From the NCBI RefSeq assembly GCF_024323335.1, contig NC_066580.1:136377148-136441147 (forward strand): a stretch of DNA of 64,000 bases, given 5' to 3'. Source of the DNA: Lathyrus oleraceus. Taxonomy: Eukaryota > Streptophyta > Magnoliopsida > Fabales > Fabaceae. Of this stretch, positions 47,717 to 58,100 are shown one piece after another. The translations under genes and the position numbers were made by a program. Positions within the stretch are counted from its first letter, which is position 1; every line of letters begins with the position of its first letter. The notes beneath the pieces were generated by a model. That model had not been told where the DNA came from. It worked only from the letters and a program-made list of their open reading frames with translations, and searched no databases.

Positions 47717-48817
47717 TGGGATATAAATCTGGAAATATAATTCAAGCGGCCAAGAAAACCTCGGACTTGCTTCTCAGTTTTGGGTGCGGGCATCTCTTGT
47801 ATTGCTTTGACCTTTGCAGGATCAACCTCAATACCTCTTTCACTTACCACAAAACCCAACAACTTGCCGGAACGGACTCCAAAAGTACATTTGTTCGGAT
47901 TCAGGCGAAGTTTGAACTTTCTCAAACGTTGAAAAAGCTTCAACAAATGCTCAATATGCTCAACTTCCGTTCGGGACTTAGCAATCATATCATCAACATA
48001 GACTTCTATCTCCTTGTGCATCATATCATGGAACAAGGTAGTCATAGCTCGTTGATACGTGGCTCCGGCGTTCTTCAAACCGAAGGGCATCACTCGATAA
48101 CAGAATGTTCCCCAAGGTGTGATGAATGTTGTCTTCTCCATATCCTCTGGTGCCATCTTGATTTGATTATATCCGGAAAATCCGTCCATAAAGGAAAAGA
48201 CTTTGAATTTAGCTGTATTGTCTACCAACATGTCAATGTGTGGTAGAGGAAAATCGTCTTTCGGGCTAGCCTTATTCAAATCTCTGTAGTCAACGCACAT
48301 ACGGACTTTTCCATCCTTCTTAGGAACAGGCACAATATTGGCCACCCATTGAGGATATGTAGAAGTCACCAGAAACCCCGCATCAATTTGCTTCTGAACT
48401 TCCTCTTTGATCTTCACTGCCATATCTGGATGAGTTCTTCTGAGCTTCTGCTTCACAGGCACGCACTCAGGCTTCAAAGGCAGGAAATGTTGCACAATAT
48501 CTGTATCTAAACCCGGCATGTCTTCATAGGACCAAGCAAAGATATCTGAATATTCTCGTAGCAAGCTGATCAAATCTTCCTTAACAGACTCTTCAAGAAG
48601 TGCCCCAATCTTCACCAGGCGAACACAATCCTCAGACCCCAAGTTGACTGTTTCCAAGTCTTCGAGATGCGGCTGAATGATCTTCTCTTCGTGCTCAAGG
48701 AGACGGGTGATCTCATCAGGAATCTCTTCAACATCATCTTCCTCTGCCTCAAATACAGGGAATTCAAAATTGGGAGATGGCGTTGGATCATTATGTTCAA
48801 TGGGTTTTAGGATCAAC
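47671..48817 (-). CDS. pol: Ogre A reverse transcriptase exon (truncated by frameshift)
   Basis: Second exon of the polyprotein, starting after the acceptor at 48818. RT motifs: VPVPKKDGKVRMCVDYRDLN, FSFMDGFSGYNQIKM, MPFGLKNAGATYQ and YVDD at residues 273-276 of the open frame. The segment then runs through LLGFVVSERGIEVDP. After FISH the frame is lost: 11 bp present in copy B (between two CAC repeats near 47717) are absent. Twenty codons later a TGA at 47671-47673 ends the protein. RT itself should be complete, but RNase H and integrase are cut off. Confidence 0.92.
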
Positions 48818-49086
48818 CTGCATAATGATTTTGGTTAAAGAAAAACTTCAGAATTTAAACAAGCAAATCATCATGCAGATGAAAAATGTTTGCTTTTATT
48901 TCTTGTTTTTATGGTTTTTTGTGATCACTGATTTCATGCAAAAGCAAAAAGTGAAAACAAAGGAAAAACAAATGTTTAACAATGTGAAAATTGAATGAAA
49001 ACATCATTGTATATATGCTTTGCCAACAATGTCATCACTTCTCCTTTTGGCATGGGAGAAGGGTTTTAAACAAAATGAACAATTAC
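48818..49086 (-). other. Putative Ogre intron, copy A (269 bp)
   Basis: Donor GA|GTAATTG (GT at 49086-49085) overlaps the last gag-pro codon and its TAA. Acceptor TTATGCAG|GTTG (AG at 48819-48818) is preceded by a T-rich tract. Splicing rejoins the GAG codon and places RT in frame with gag-pro, removing the stop. Unspliced RNA gives gag-pro only and spliced RNA gives gag-pro-pol, the arrangement described for Ogre. Copy B conserves both sites. Confidence 0.78.
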
Positions 49087-52000
49087 TCTGATCTATGGAT
49101 GACTGTAGGAACATCTACAGCGACCCAATTGTGGCAGACACCACCAGGAATGACAAAATTGTTCAAGTCTTCTGCATCTTCTTCTTCAATGATAGCAGCA
49201 GCTTCCTCTTCTGCAGGTTGATCAGCATGGATGAATCCTCCACTTGTGAACAGACCTTGCTCATTGCATGCCCCAGAACCATAGCCAATGCCAGCCCGGG
49301 ATCGATTATCTTCAAGTTCAAGCACTTTCCCTAATCCAGCAACTGCACCACATTCAATGGCCAGCTTCGCATCTCGGTAGGAAGTGAATGAAGGAGACTT
49401 CTTCTCGATTGGTTTATCAATAGATAAAGCTTGAAACTGGGTTCCAACTTCATCCTCTGCGTCAATGTACGAGAAAGAAGACAGATGGCTAACCAGGAGA
49501 GCCTTTTCTCCCCCTACTACAACTAGTTTCTTGTTCTTCACAAACTTTAGCTTCTGTTGTAGGGTGGATGTCACGGCGCCAGCCTCGTGAATCCATGGTC
49601 TGCCTAAGAGACAGCTGTAAGATGGGTGGATATCCATTACTTGGAAAGTAACCTGGAAATCACTTGGTCCTATCTTGATTGGGAGATCAACTTCCCCAAT
49701 CACGGTCTTGCGCGACCCATCAAATGCTTTCACAACAACCCCACTCTGCCTCATAGGAGGACCTTGATATGACAATCGAGAGAGTGTGGATTTTGGCAAT
49801 ACATTAAGGGATGACCCAGTGTCCACCAGCACATTGGACATCGCATCTGATTTGCAGTTCATGGAGATATGTAAAGCCATGTTGTGGTCTCTTCCCTCCT
49901 CAGGGAGATCAGCGTCACAAAAGCTCAAAGTGTTGCAAGCGGTAATGTTCGCAACGATGCTATCAAACTGCTCAAGGGTGACGTCGTGATCAACATACGC
50001 CAGATCCAAGACTTTCTGCAGAGACTCCCTATGAGGTTCTGAATTCAGCAGTAGAGAAAGAATAGAAATCTTGGAGGGCGTGTGTAGAAGCTGGTCTACA
50101 ATATTGTACTCACTCTTTCTGATGAGCCTCAGCATCTCATCAGATTCTTCATCAACGATGCCACTCGGGCCAACTGAAGAAACAGGAGTCTTTTGTACGG
50201 ATGAGGAGGGTTTGGCAACATCAAGTGCCGGATTCTGAACATTCACGGCGGTCCCCACAGGACGCTCAACAGTGTCAGAAGCAGCAGCCTTTGGAGGCGC
50301 AGAAAATACACGACCGCTTCGGGTCAACCCACTGACATCAGCAACAGTGGTCACAGAAGTTGAAGGCAAAGGCACTTCGACCCCATCCTGGACAGCAACA
50401 GGATTATACCGGAATGGCACAGCTCGATCAGATGAATAGGGCACAGGGCCTGCTGGTTTGATGATCAAAGAAGGGGAAGCCTTCGGCTTGTTGCTATTGT
50501 AACGGATAACAACGGGTTCGGGCAGCTTGAACACTGGTGATATGACATTCACCTCGGGTTCAACTGTATCAACATTGCGATTCTGTAGAATCTCAATGGT
50601 ACCCTCATCCAACATCTTCTGAAGCTCACGGCGGACCTGGTCGCAACCCAAGCGGTTAACCGAACAGACGCGGCACTTGTCGTGGTTGTGCTCCAAGTAA
50701 CTGTACTGACACAACATCTTATGTAAATCAACCAACGACTGCCTGATATGGCTCACATATCTAACCTTGTACTTCCCAAGGCATTCCTGAATCATGTTCA
50801 CAGACTTCCCATGCGCAGGCAATGGGTTCTTGGTGACGTTCGGGCTTGAGTCCTCGAAACTCAGGATTCCACTTCTCATAAGGTCTTGCACCTTATTCTT
50901 TAATGGAAAGCAGTTTTCTACATTGTGGCCCGGAGCACCGGAATGGTAGACACAATGCTGGTCTGGTCTGTACCACCATTGTGGATTTGCAGGAATGGCA
51001 GGAGGATCCTTAGGAGAAACCAATTTCCTTTCCAACAGGGAAGGATAAAGCTCTGCATATGTCATAGGAATTGGATCGAAGCTGACCCTCTTCCTATCAT
51101 AATTCATGTTAGCTTGATTGGTTGTACTTCCACGAGGCTGGTAAGCCTGTTGCTGTGGGCGTTGCTGTTGCTGATACTGTGGTTGCTGATATTGCTGCTG
51201 ATGCTGATATTGTTGATGTTGAGGAGCGTTGTCTTTGAAGACAGGTGCTACGTGAGCCACCTGGTGCTGATGACTGGAATGTCGTGCAGACTTCCTCTGA
51301 ACAGAGGGTTTTCTATGCTTTGGCTGAGATTGCACAGCATGTGCTTCACCTTCTTTCCTCTTAAACGCTCCATATCGCTTAGAGGAAGAACCATCATCTT
51401 TAGCCAACCGTCCTTCACGGACACCTTCTTCAAGACGCATCCCCATGTTCACCATCTCGGTGAAATCAGAGGGAGCGCTTGCTACCATCCGCTCGTAATA
51501 AAATGAGCCAAGAGTCTTTAGGAAAATCTTGGTCATTTCTTTCTCTTCCAGCGGTGGAGTGATTTGAGCTGCCAGCTCACGCCATCTCTGGGCGTACTCC
51601 TTGAACGATTCCTTATCTTTCTGTGACATGGACCTGAGTTGATCTCGGTCAGGCGCCATATCGACGTTGTACTTATATTGCTTGACGAAAGCTTCGCCAA
51701 GGTCATTGAAAGATCGGATGTTGATACTGTCCAGGCTCATGTACCATCTGAGCGCGGCACCAGACAGACTGTCTTGAAAATAATGGATCAAGAGTTGATC
51801 ATTATCAGTCTGTGTTGACATCTTCCTGGCGTACATGACCAGGTGAGCGAGTGGACAGGTGTTCCCCTTATATTTTTCAAAGTCTGGGACCTTGAACTTG
51901 ATCGGTATCTTGACACCGGGAACTAGGCACAATTCGGCTGCAGACTTGCCGAAGAGATCTTTGCCTCGAAGAGTCCTCAATTCCTTTCTCAGCTCAAGGA

Positions 52001-52397
52001 ATTGATCGTTCATTGCGTCCATCTTTTCATGAACATCTGAGCCCTCAGAAGCCTCAGAGTGATAGATGGTGTCGTCTACCCTAGGCATGGTATGCACGAC
52101 AGGAGGAGCGGGAACAGGGACCGGGCTAGATGCCGGCATTTGAACAAATGTAGGAGCTGGCAGATCAGGCATGAAGCCTGGAGGCATCCCCCAAGGAAAA
52201 CCGGGAGGCATGGCATTGGGCTGATGGGCACTGACTGGCACCGTTGAAGTAGCTACTTCTGAAATAACCGTCCTCTGAACAGGAGTTGCTGGCTGTTGAG
52301 CAGGCTGGTTCTGAGCAGCAAGGAGTTGCTCCATCAAAGCGCCAAGTCTGGCGACCTCTTCTCTTAGATCTCGGTTCTCTTGCTCCAACTGTTCCAT
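49083..52397 (-). CDS. gag-pro: Ogre A gag-protease polyprotein
   Basis: Intact frame of about 1104 aa from the ATG at 52397 (MEQLEQENRDL, coiled-coil start); the open frame extends to 52466 without another ATG. In order (numbering from the ATG): coiled coil 1-25, Pro-rich linker 30-110, gag core about 130-340 (GAALRWYMSLDS, FKEYAQRWRELAAQ), Gln-rich tract near 394-420, zinc knuckle CVYHSGAPGHNVENC at 482-496 (a C-x2-H-x5-H-x4-C variant), and aspartic protease with VLVDTGSSLNVL, catalytic Asp near 859. The stop at 49083-49085 lies inside the putative intron. Gag assembles particles; protease matures them. No defects seen. Confidence 0.93.
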   Translation of the reverse strand: MEQLEQENRDLREEVARLGALMEQLLAAQNQPAQQPATPVQRTVISEVATSTVPVSAHQPNAMPPGFPWGMPPGFMPDLPAPTFVQMPASSPVPVPAPPVVHTMPRVDDTIYHSEASEGSDVHEKMDAMNDQFLELRKELRTLRGKDLFGKSAAELCLVPGVKIPIKFKVPDFEKYKGNTCPLAHLVMYARKMSTQTDNDQLLIHYFQDSLSGAALRWYMSLDSINIRSFNDLGEAFVKQYKYNVDMAPDRDQLRSMSQKDKESFKEYAQRWRELAAQITPPLEEKEMTKIFLKTLGSFYYERMVASAPSDFTEMVNMGMRLEEGVREGRLAKDDGSSSKRYGAFKRKEGEAHAVQSQPKHRKPSVQRKSARHSSHQHQVAHVAPVFKDNAPQHQQYQHQQQYQQPQYQQQQRPQQQAYQPRGSTTNQANMNYDRKRVSFDPIPMTYAELYPSLLERKLVSPKDPPAIPANPQWWYRPDQHCVYHSGAPGHNVENCFPLKNKVQDLMRSGILSFEDSSPNVTKNPLPAHGKSVNMIQECLGKYKVRYVSHIRQSLVDLHKMLCQYSYLEHNHDKCRVCSVNRLGCDQVRRELQKMLDEGTIEILQNRNVDTVEPEVNVISPVFKLPEPVVIRYNSNKPKASPSLIIKPAGPVPYSSDRAVPFRYNPVAVQDGVEVPLPSTSVTTVADVSGLTRSGRVFSAPPKAAASDTVERPVGTAVNVQNPALDVAKPSSSVQKTPVSSVGPSGIVDEESDEMLRLIRKSEYNIVDQLLHTPSKISILSLLLNSEPHRESLQKVLDLAYVDHDVTLEQFDSIVANITACNTLSFCDADLPEEGRDHNMALHISMNCKSDAMSNVLVDTGSSLNVLPKSTLSRLSYQGPPMRQSGVVVKAFDGSRKTVIGEVDLPIKIGPSDFQVTFQVMDIHPSYSCLLGRPWIHEAGAVTSTLQQKLKFVKNKKLVVVGGEKALLVSHLSSFSYIDAEDEVGTQFQALSIDKPIEKKSPSFTSYRDAKLAIECGAVAGLGKVLELEDNRSRAGIGYGSGACNEQGLFTSGGFIHADQPAEEEAAAIIEEEDAEDLNNFVIPGGVCHNWVAVDVPTVIHRSE

Positions 52398-52692
52398 GAT
52401 TCTGGCAGAGTTGACCCTTGTATAATACCGGTGAGTCAGCTTGTCTTCAAAATAAATGAAGAGCAAAGGTTAGAACCAGAAGACCAGAAACAAAGGGTAC
52501 CTGTTTATGCGAGAATGATGCATGGAATGCTTGTGCAAATGCTTTGTTTTCAAGGAACCCTTAGGGTATTGTTTGCAATATTTTGAATATTTAAACATTT
52601 TGATTGCTCATGGAAAATATTTCATTCAATATATTAAGACAAAGGAGTACAGCGTTTTTGATTCATTACAAAGAGAAAAGGTAAATGACATC

Positions 52693-54141
52693 CTATGGAT
52701 CCCTAGCAGCTCGGGATGCTGGAGGACGAGAAGTGCACAACTTCTTGATCTCTCTCTCATAGGCAGCCTCCATATCAGCTTTCTCTTTTGCAAGTCGATC
52801 ATACTTCCTTTTCCAGAATTTGGATGACTGAGGAAGCAGAGAAGTCCAAGTGTCGTTCGGATCGTCGATCACTCGGTGCTCGAGAAATTCAATCATAGCA
52901 TCCTTCTCCTTGAGCTGCTGCAGCAATTCCTCCCTTTCACGGATCCAAGCACGCGAAAGGTCTTCTTCTCTCAACTCCTCTACACGTTGGGTAGGGAGGG
53001 TTGAAGGCCCAGCCACATCCAACAGTGTAGGTCTCGGATGATCGTACGGCATCAGGTAGGTGGCAGCTCTTTGTCTGACCCAAGAGGTGTATGGCTCCAA
53101 AGCAATGCAGTTCTTTGGACCCAACTCATTCCTACTCTTCTTGTGAATACTGCGCCAAGCACGGACAAATCTGGCTTTCAGGCCTTGGGGATATTTACCC
53201 TCCTGAAAGAACACACCTTCTAACAGAATGTTATTAGGTTTATCCTTTAGGGGGAACCCAAGCTGACGTCGTGCGAGAATAGGATTGTAGGTAATCCCAC
53301 CACATGTACCAAGAAGAGGCACATTCAGGAATTCCCCACAATAATCGATGATCTGAACGGTATCATACACGCGATCATACCAGGTGATATCATCATTGGT
53401 GAGAGACATGAGTCTCTGAGACCATCGTAGACATCCCTTGTTCTCCTTGAAAGCAACTGTCTGCGGCAAGTGCGAAATAAACCACTTGTACAGCAGGGGT
53501 AAACAGCAGACAATAACTCCTCCATTCTTCATATTCCTCAGATGCAGAGAAACATAAGCATCGCCCAACAAAGTCGGAACTGGATTAAGAACTGAAAAGA
53601 TCCTAATGGCGTTCATATCCACGAACTTGTCGAAGTTGGGAAACAGCACCAATCCATAGATGAGTAACACAAATAGAGCCTCAAAGGCATCCTCACTCAT
53701 GGCCTTCCCATAAAAGGTAGCTTGGGCAATGAGGAACTCGGAAGGAAAACCCTGAATTCCGCCTTTGGTAGTCAGATTAGCTCTAATCAGATCTTCATCT
53801 ATATGCAACAGACTAGCAATCTCTCGAGCAGATGGAATACTCTCTAGGCCACTGAACGGCACTTGATCCAGAATCGGAATCCCAATGAGGTGAGAGTATT
53901 CTTCCAAAGTCGGCAACAACTGGAAGTCCGGAAATAAGAAGCAATGATGCAACGGATCGTAGAACTGAGCCAAGGTACTCATCAACCCTTCATCAACCTG
54001 AGTGGTGAGCAGAGGCAGAAGCTTCCCATAGCGAGCTTTGAAACCCAAGGGATCTAATACATACGATGTCAGATTCCTTAACTCTTTTACATCGGGCTGT
54101 TTGAAGCTGTACTTCTTTGTATGCCTTTTTGGTCTTTCCAT
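52693..54141 (-). CDS. Ogre A ORF1 protein, unknown function
   Basis: Intact 482-aa ORF from ATG 54141 (MERPKRHTKKYSF...); the open frame extends a little further to 54246 with no ATG. Extra ORF1 upstream of gag is a hallmark of Ogre. The N-terminus is basic. The central part is helical-looking and hydrophobic, with YGLVLFPNFDKFVDMNAIRI and VCCLPLLYKWFISHLP, similar in style to plant-mobile-domain/DUF7745 proteins (not verified). The C-terminus is a charged coiled-coil (REREELLQQLKEKDAMIEFL...WKRKYDRLAKEKADMEAAYE). Copies B and C have a TAG in this coiled coil. A role in the particle or host interaction is possible but unproven. Confidence 0.85.
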   Translation of the reverse strand: MERPKRHTKKYSFKQPDVKELRNLTSYVLDPLGFKARYGKLLPLLTTQVDEGLMSTLAQFYDPLHHCFLFPDFQLLPTLEEYSHLIGIPILDQVPFSGLESIPSAREIASLLHIDEDLIRANLTTKGGIQGFPSEFLIAQATFYGKAMSEDAFEALFVLLIYGLVLFPNFDKFVDMNAIRIFSVLNPVPTLLGDAYVSLHLRNMKNGGVIVCCLPLLYKWFISHLPQTVAFKENKGCLRWSQRLMSLTNDDITWYDRVYDTVQIIDYCGEFLNVPLLGTCGGITYNPILARRQLGFPLKDKPNNILLEGVFFQEGKYPQGLKARFVRAWRSIHKKSRNELGPKNCIALEPYTSWVRQRAATYLMPYDHPRPTLLDVAGPSTLPTQRVEELREEDLSRAWIREREELLQQLKEKDAMIEFLEHRVIDDPNDTWTSLLPQSSKFWKRKYDRLAKEKADMEAAYEREIKKLCTSRPPASRAARDP

Positions 54142-55130
54142 GTCTGAAAATTTTGCAAATAAACCCTTTAAGTTCCTTGAAAATTTTCTTTTTCTGATGA
54201 CATGAATGCGGATGAATGCATGGATGCATGAATGCAACAAACACACTCAAGGATCAAACAAAGCACACCAAACAAAGGTCGTGGGAAAGCTCATTGTATC
54301 CCTAATATCAATCATCCATTTTGGTGGATTTAGGTTTTCACCTTATCGACACCCAAGTTCCATTGATATTAACGGTACATGAACCGGTTCTAACATTCTT
54401 AATATCAACCAGCCGCTTTGGTGGATTTTAGGTTTTACACCTGATCCGGGATCCATTGATATTAACAATGTTTGAACGACTCAACCACGAATCACGGGTT
54501 TGTTGAGAGTCACGAGCATGGAGTCTCGGTTAAAAACCACCCAAAGGGAGTGTACTAGGGTTTAAACCTGCCAGACATGTTCTATCAGAGGTTCCCATAA
54601 TCATCGTTCCATCTTTCGAATATTATCGGAGGAACGAATACTCGTATTCCAAGAATATTCTCAAGAGAAACTCTTATGAGTGTAGTATCGCGTAACAATC
54701 GCATCAGAACTTACATCTGAACGACCTCCGCACTACGGTCCTAAAAATAGGCCAAGATGGGTTTGGTAAACTAAGGTCCTTGGCTTCTGCGGAACATGAT
54801 TGAAAGAATAATGCCTAACCACAAATAACTTGTGTGACATTATTAGTTCAACATGACCTCCACCAAGTGAATGGACTCGCAAGTCAACTGGCTAAGGAAT
54901 ACTCCACACCAGTCAACAAGACTATGCCATTCTCCTATCCTAGAGTGCACTCGAGTTCGGGTATAGAACTCATCTCACAGATCACCAAAGCAAACAACAA
55001 TTGTATATCAAGCAATTCAAACATTACAATCAATACAGTGATCCCAAATTGTACAAAAATATGTCAAATAACAAATACAATATAGCACAACAAGGGTGAA
55101 AAGTAGGCAATACCACCAAGGAGCAGTTTT
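54142..55130 (-). other. Leader (5' UTR) of Ogre A
   Basis: Noncoding region between PBS and ORF1. The block holding the inverted repeat TAATATCAA/TTGATATTA is duplicated relative to B and C (first pair near 54303-54312 and 54363-54372, second near 54403-54412 and 54455-54464). The rest is similar to 61137-61830. Confidence 0.7.
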
Positions 55131-55148
55131 TCCCCAGCAGAGTCGCCA
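55131..55148 (-). other. Primer-binding site of Ogre A (Arg-tRNA type)
   Basis: The minus strand reads TGGCGACTCTGCTGGGGA, six bases from the LTR end. It fits the 3' end of a tRNA ending ...GAGTCGCCA, consistent with the arginine tRNA known for Ogre. Confidence 0.85.
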
Positions 55149-55154
55149 CTTTTC

Positions 55155-58100
55155 TGTAGCGGTGTATTCGTCGCTATATGATTTATTGATTAAATCATAA
55201 GCAAGAGATACAATGAATTTTCGAGTCGCCACCGCACTTTTATTTATCCAAAGGACTGGCTAAAAAGCGAACAAAAGCCTAAGAAGTTTTACACGTAGAA
55301 AACTAATAAAAAGATCAGAGAGTCTGGGTAAGGGGTAAATTACGCAATGGGAAGGTGTTAGGCACCCACTACGTCCTAGGTACTCCTAGGGAGCCCTTTT
55401 CACACTTGTTGTATAAAATTGTTATTTGTTATGACATAAACATTGTGCAAACATGATTGGGATGATGAGAAAAGAATATACAATTTTTATTGGGTTTGAA
55501 CGGATGAACCCGCTGCCTACGTACCTTCCATCAAAGGTAAGGATCAAAACGCCGTAGTTCGGCTAAAAGATTTCCAAAAGTTGGTGGATTCAATTTTAAA
55601 CACAAGCACTGAGGCTTTTCATTATCAATGGGAGAAAACTCGACCAAGACCAACATCCACCATGCGAGGATAGCTTCGACGTACTAGAGGGGTTAGCCCT
55701 GTTTTCAGTACGGAAGTCTTACTGTCGACTCACTAAGGATAGGCAAGATTTACATCAACCACAATGATAATTGAAACCTATGGCTAATGCATGAAAAGAT
55801 TAACAATGGACAAAGCCAAAACAAGTGAATGAGTGAAGTTAATTGATTGTGATTATGAAAGTGAGAGTCAAAGTATGATTAAGATTGATTCAAAAGAAGT
55901 ATTATGAAATGGGATTTGAAAAAAAAGTCAAGGACTTGGGGCCCAGGTTTTTAGTTTGAAAACATGAAGAAGTTTGCACAATATCTATGTCAAGTTTGAA
56001 ATCCAAGTGTGAAAAGGTTTAGGACACAATGGGGATGAATGGATGGAGATGGATTGTAAAACTTCTTAGAAAGTTCACTTCTTGAAATCATATAGAGGAT
56101 GATTCAAGTGTGTCCTTTGGAATAAGCAATGGATAATAACAAACAAACAAAGCAAAAGAAAAGCGGATACCGGATGCCAATCACTGGGCTTATACCAATC
56201 TCCTAAAATAAAACTGGATGTCAGACGCCACTCAATGGTCTTACACTAATCTCCTCAAACAAAGAAATAAAAGGCGGATACCGGATACCAATAGATGGAT
56301 TTACACCAGTCTCCTAAAATAGAACTGGATATCAGAGGCCACTCTATGGACTTACACTAATCTCCTCAAAAGAAAACAAAGAATGAAAATATGGAAATCA
56401 ACTGCCAATCTATCTGGACTTAGGTTAACTCCACACATGCTCATAGGAAAACCAATGCCACATTACAGGGACTTACAATGGATCCTCACATACAAGAACA
56501 GAAGCAACACATGATCATAGGAAAGCAAATGCCAACTTACAGGGACTTACAATTGCAACCTCACATATAAACAAACAAACCAACTTATGATCACAGGAAA
56601 GCAAATGCCAACTTACAGGGACTTACAATTGCAACCTCACATAAACAAACAGAAGCAGAACATGAATGTCAGATGCCAATTTATCTGGGCTTACTCTAAC
56701 CTCCACAGTATGGTCCTAGGAATACAAATGCCAACTTACAGGGACTTATAATTGTATCCTCACATACAATCAAACAAAGTAAACAAATGATCATGGGAAA
56801 GCAAATGCCAACTTACAGGGACTTACAATTGCTTCCTCACACACAATCAAATGCATCAGGCAAAGATAAAATGAGTGGCCAAGGTGATGGTCTTATACTC
56901 ACTTCCATATCATAGGAGCAATGGCCAATGAATGGTCTTACAATTGTCCTCAATGGGTAAACAGCAATGATAATGTCACAAAGACAAATGAGATGATGAT
57001 TATGCATTGATGAGCAATAAATGATGATAAATGCATAGAGCATACAAGCAAGCATGTGCATATGAAACAATCAAGCAATCAATCAATATCAAACAGCACA
57101 CTCTATAACCATACAAGGAGGCTCATACAAGAGGGTTAGGCATTGAAGCCAACTGGAATAGGGTCAAAAGTTGCTCTTAACCTTGCCATTGAGGGGCTAA
57201 GGTGAAGCAGATGAAAGGATATGAGGGGTGTGCCTCATTGCTCTTATCCCTGATCAGGGAGAGCATTTCAGAAAGTGTGGGAGCTCAGAAAGATGGAGCT
57301 CTTTCCACATTATTGACTCTATAGATCTTGGGTTTTGATCTCAATGCTACAATCATGTAATGGGAGCAAGGAGAAGACTCACTGAATAGTAGGGGATAGG
57401 TTGCTTATCCCTTTGATCTACCAATTGCCTTATTTGAAGGACTTTTCCTGCTTGGGACAAATATAAACACACACAAGCATTGCCTCTTAAGGAGGACTTC
57501 AGACAGTTTGCCCGGCCAAATAACAGGCCGGGTCTCCAGACTACATGAAGAACAAGGGATTATACCTCAAAGCAAATTGCTAAATAGCAAAGCAAGTTCA
57601 AAGAACTTAAGCAACTAAGGGTACCTGAAATAGTCAAACTAATCAGTACACATTTCAACAGTTAAAACAAAAGGAATGGAATTAACAGTCAAACAGATAG
57701 ACAAATGTGCAAAGCACAAGGCTCAAAGCTTATGAGCCAAGCAACCTACAAAACAAGGGTTAGCTCATGATAAACAAATAAACTCAATCAAAAGGCAATG
57801 GTTTCTTTGAAGCACTTGTAGCTTAACCTGAAACATGAACTCAATCATAAGCCCAAAGGACCACTAGGACAAGCCTAGGGTCAAAAATAAATGAGAAAGT
57901 CAAAAAAGCAAAGGAAAGTCAACCAAAATCAAGTTTAAACATTCAAGAAGCAAACTCAATTGGTCCCACATTCATATCATTCATCATCATGATTTCATAA
58001 ACAAAAGAAGGCAAAGCATGGCAAATTGGTGCACATAGAAGTCAACAGAAAGACTTGCATCAAAAGTCAACTCAAACATTTTCAAAAATCACCAAATAAT

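Noticed and set aside
47671..47720. Programmed frameshift site between RT and RNase H in Ogre A
   Set aside because: Copy B is in a single frame here and the difference is an 11-bp deletion between short repeats, so a mutation is the simpler explanation.
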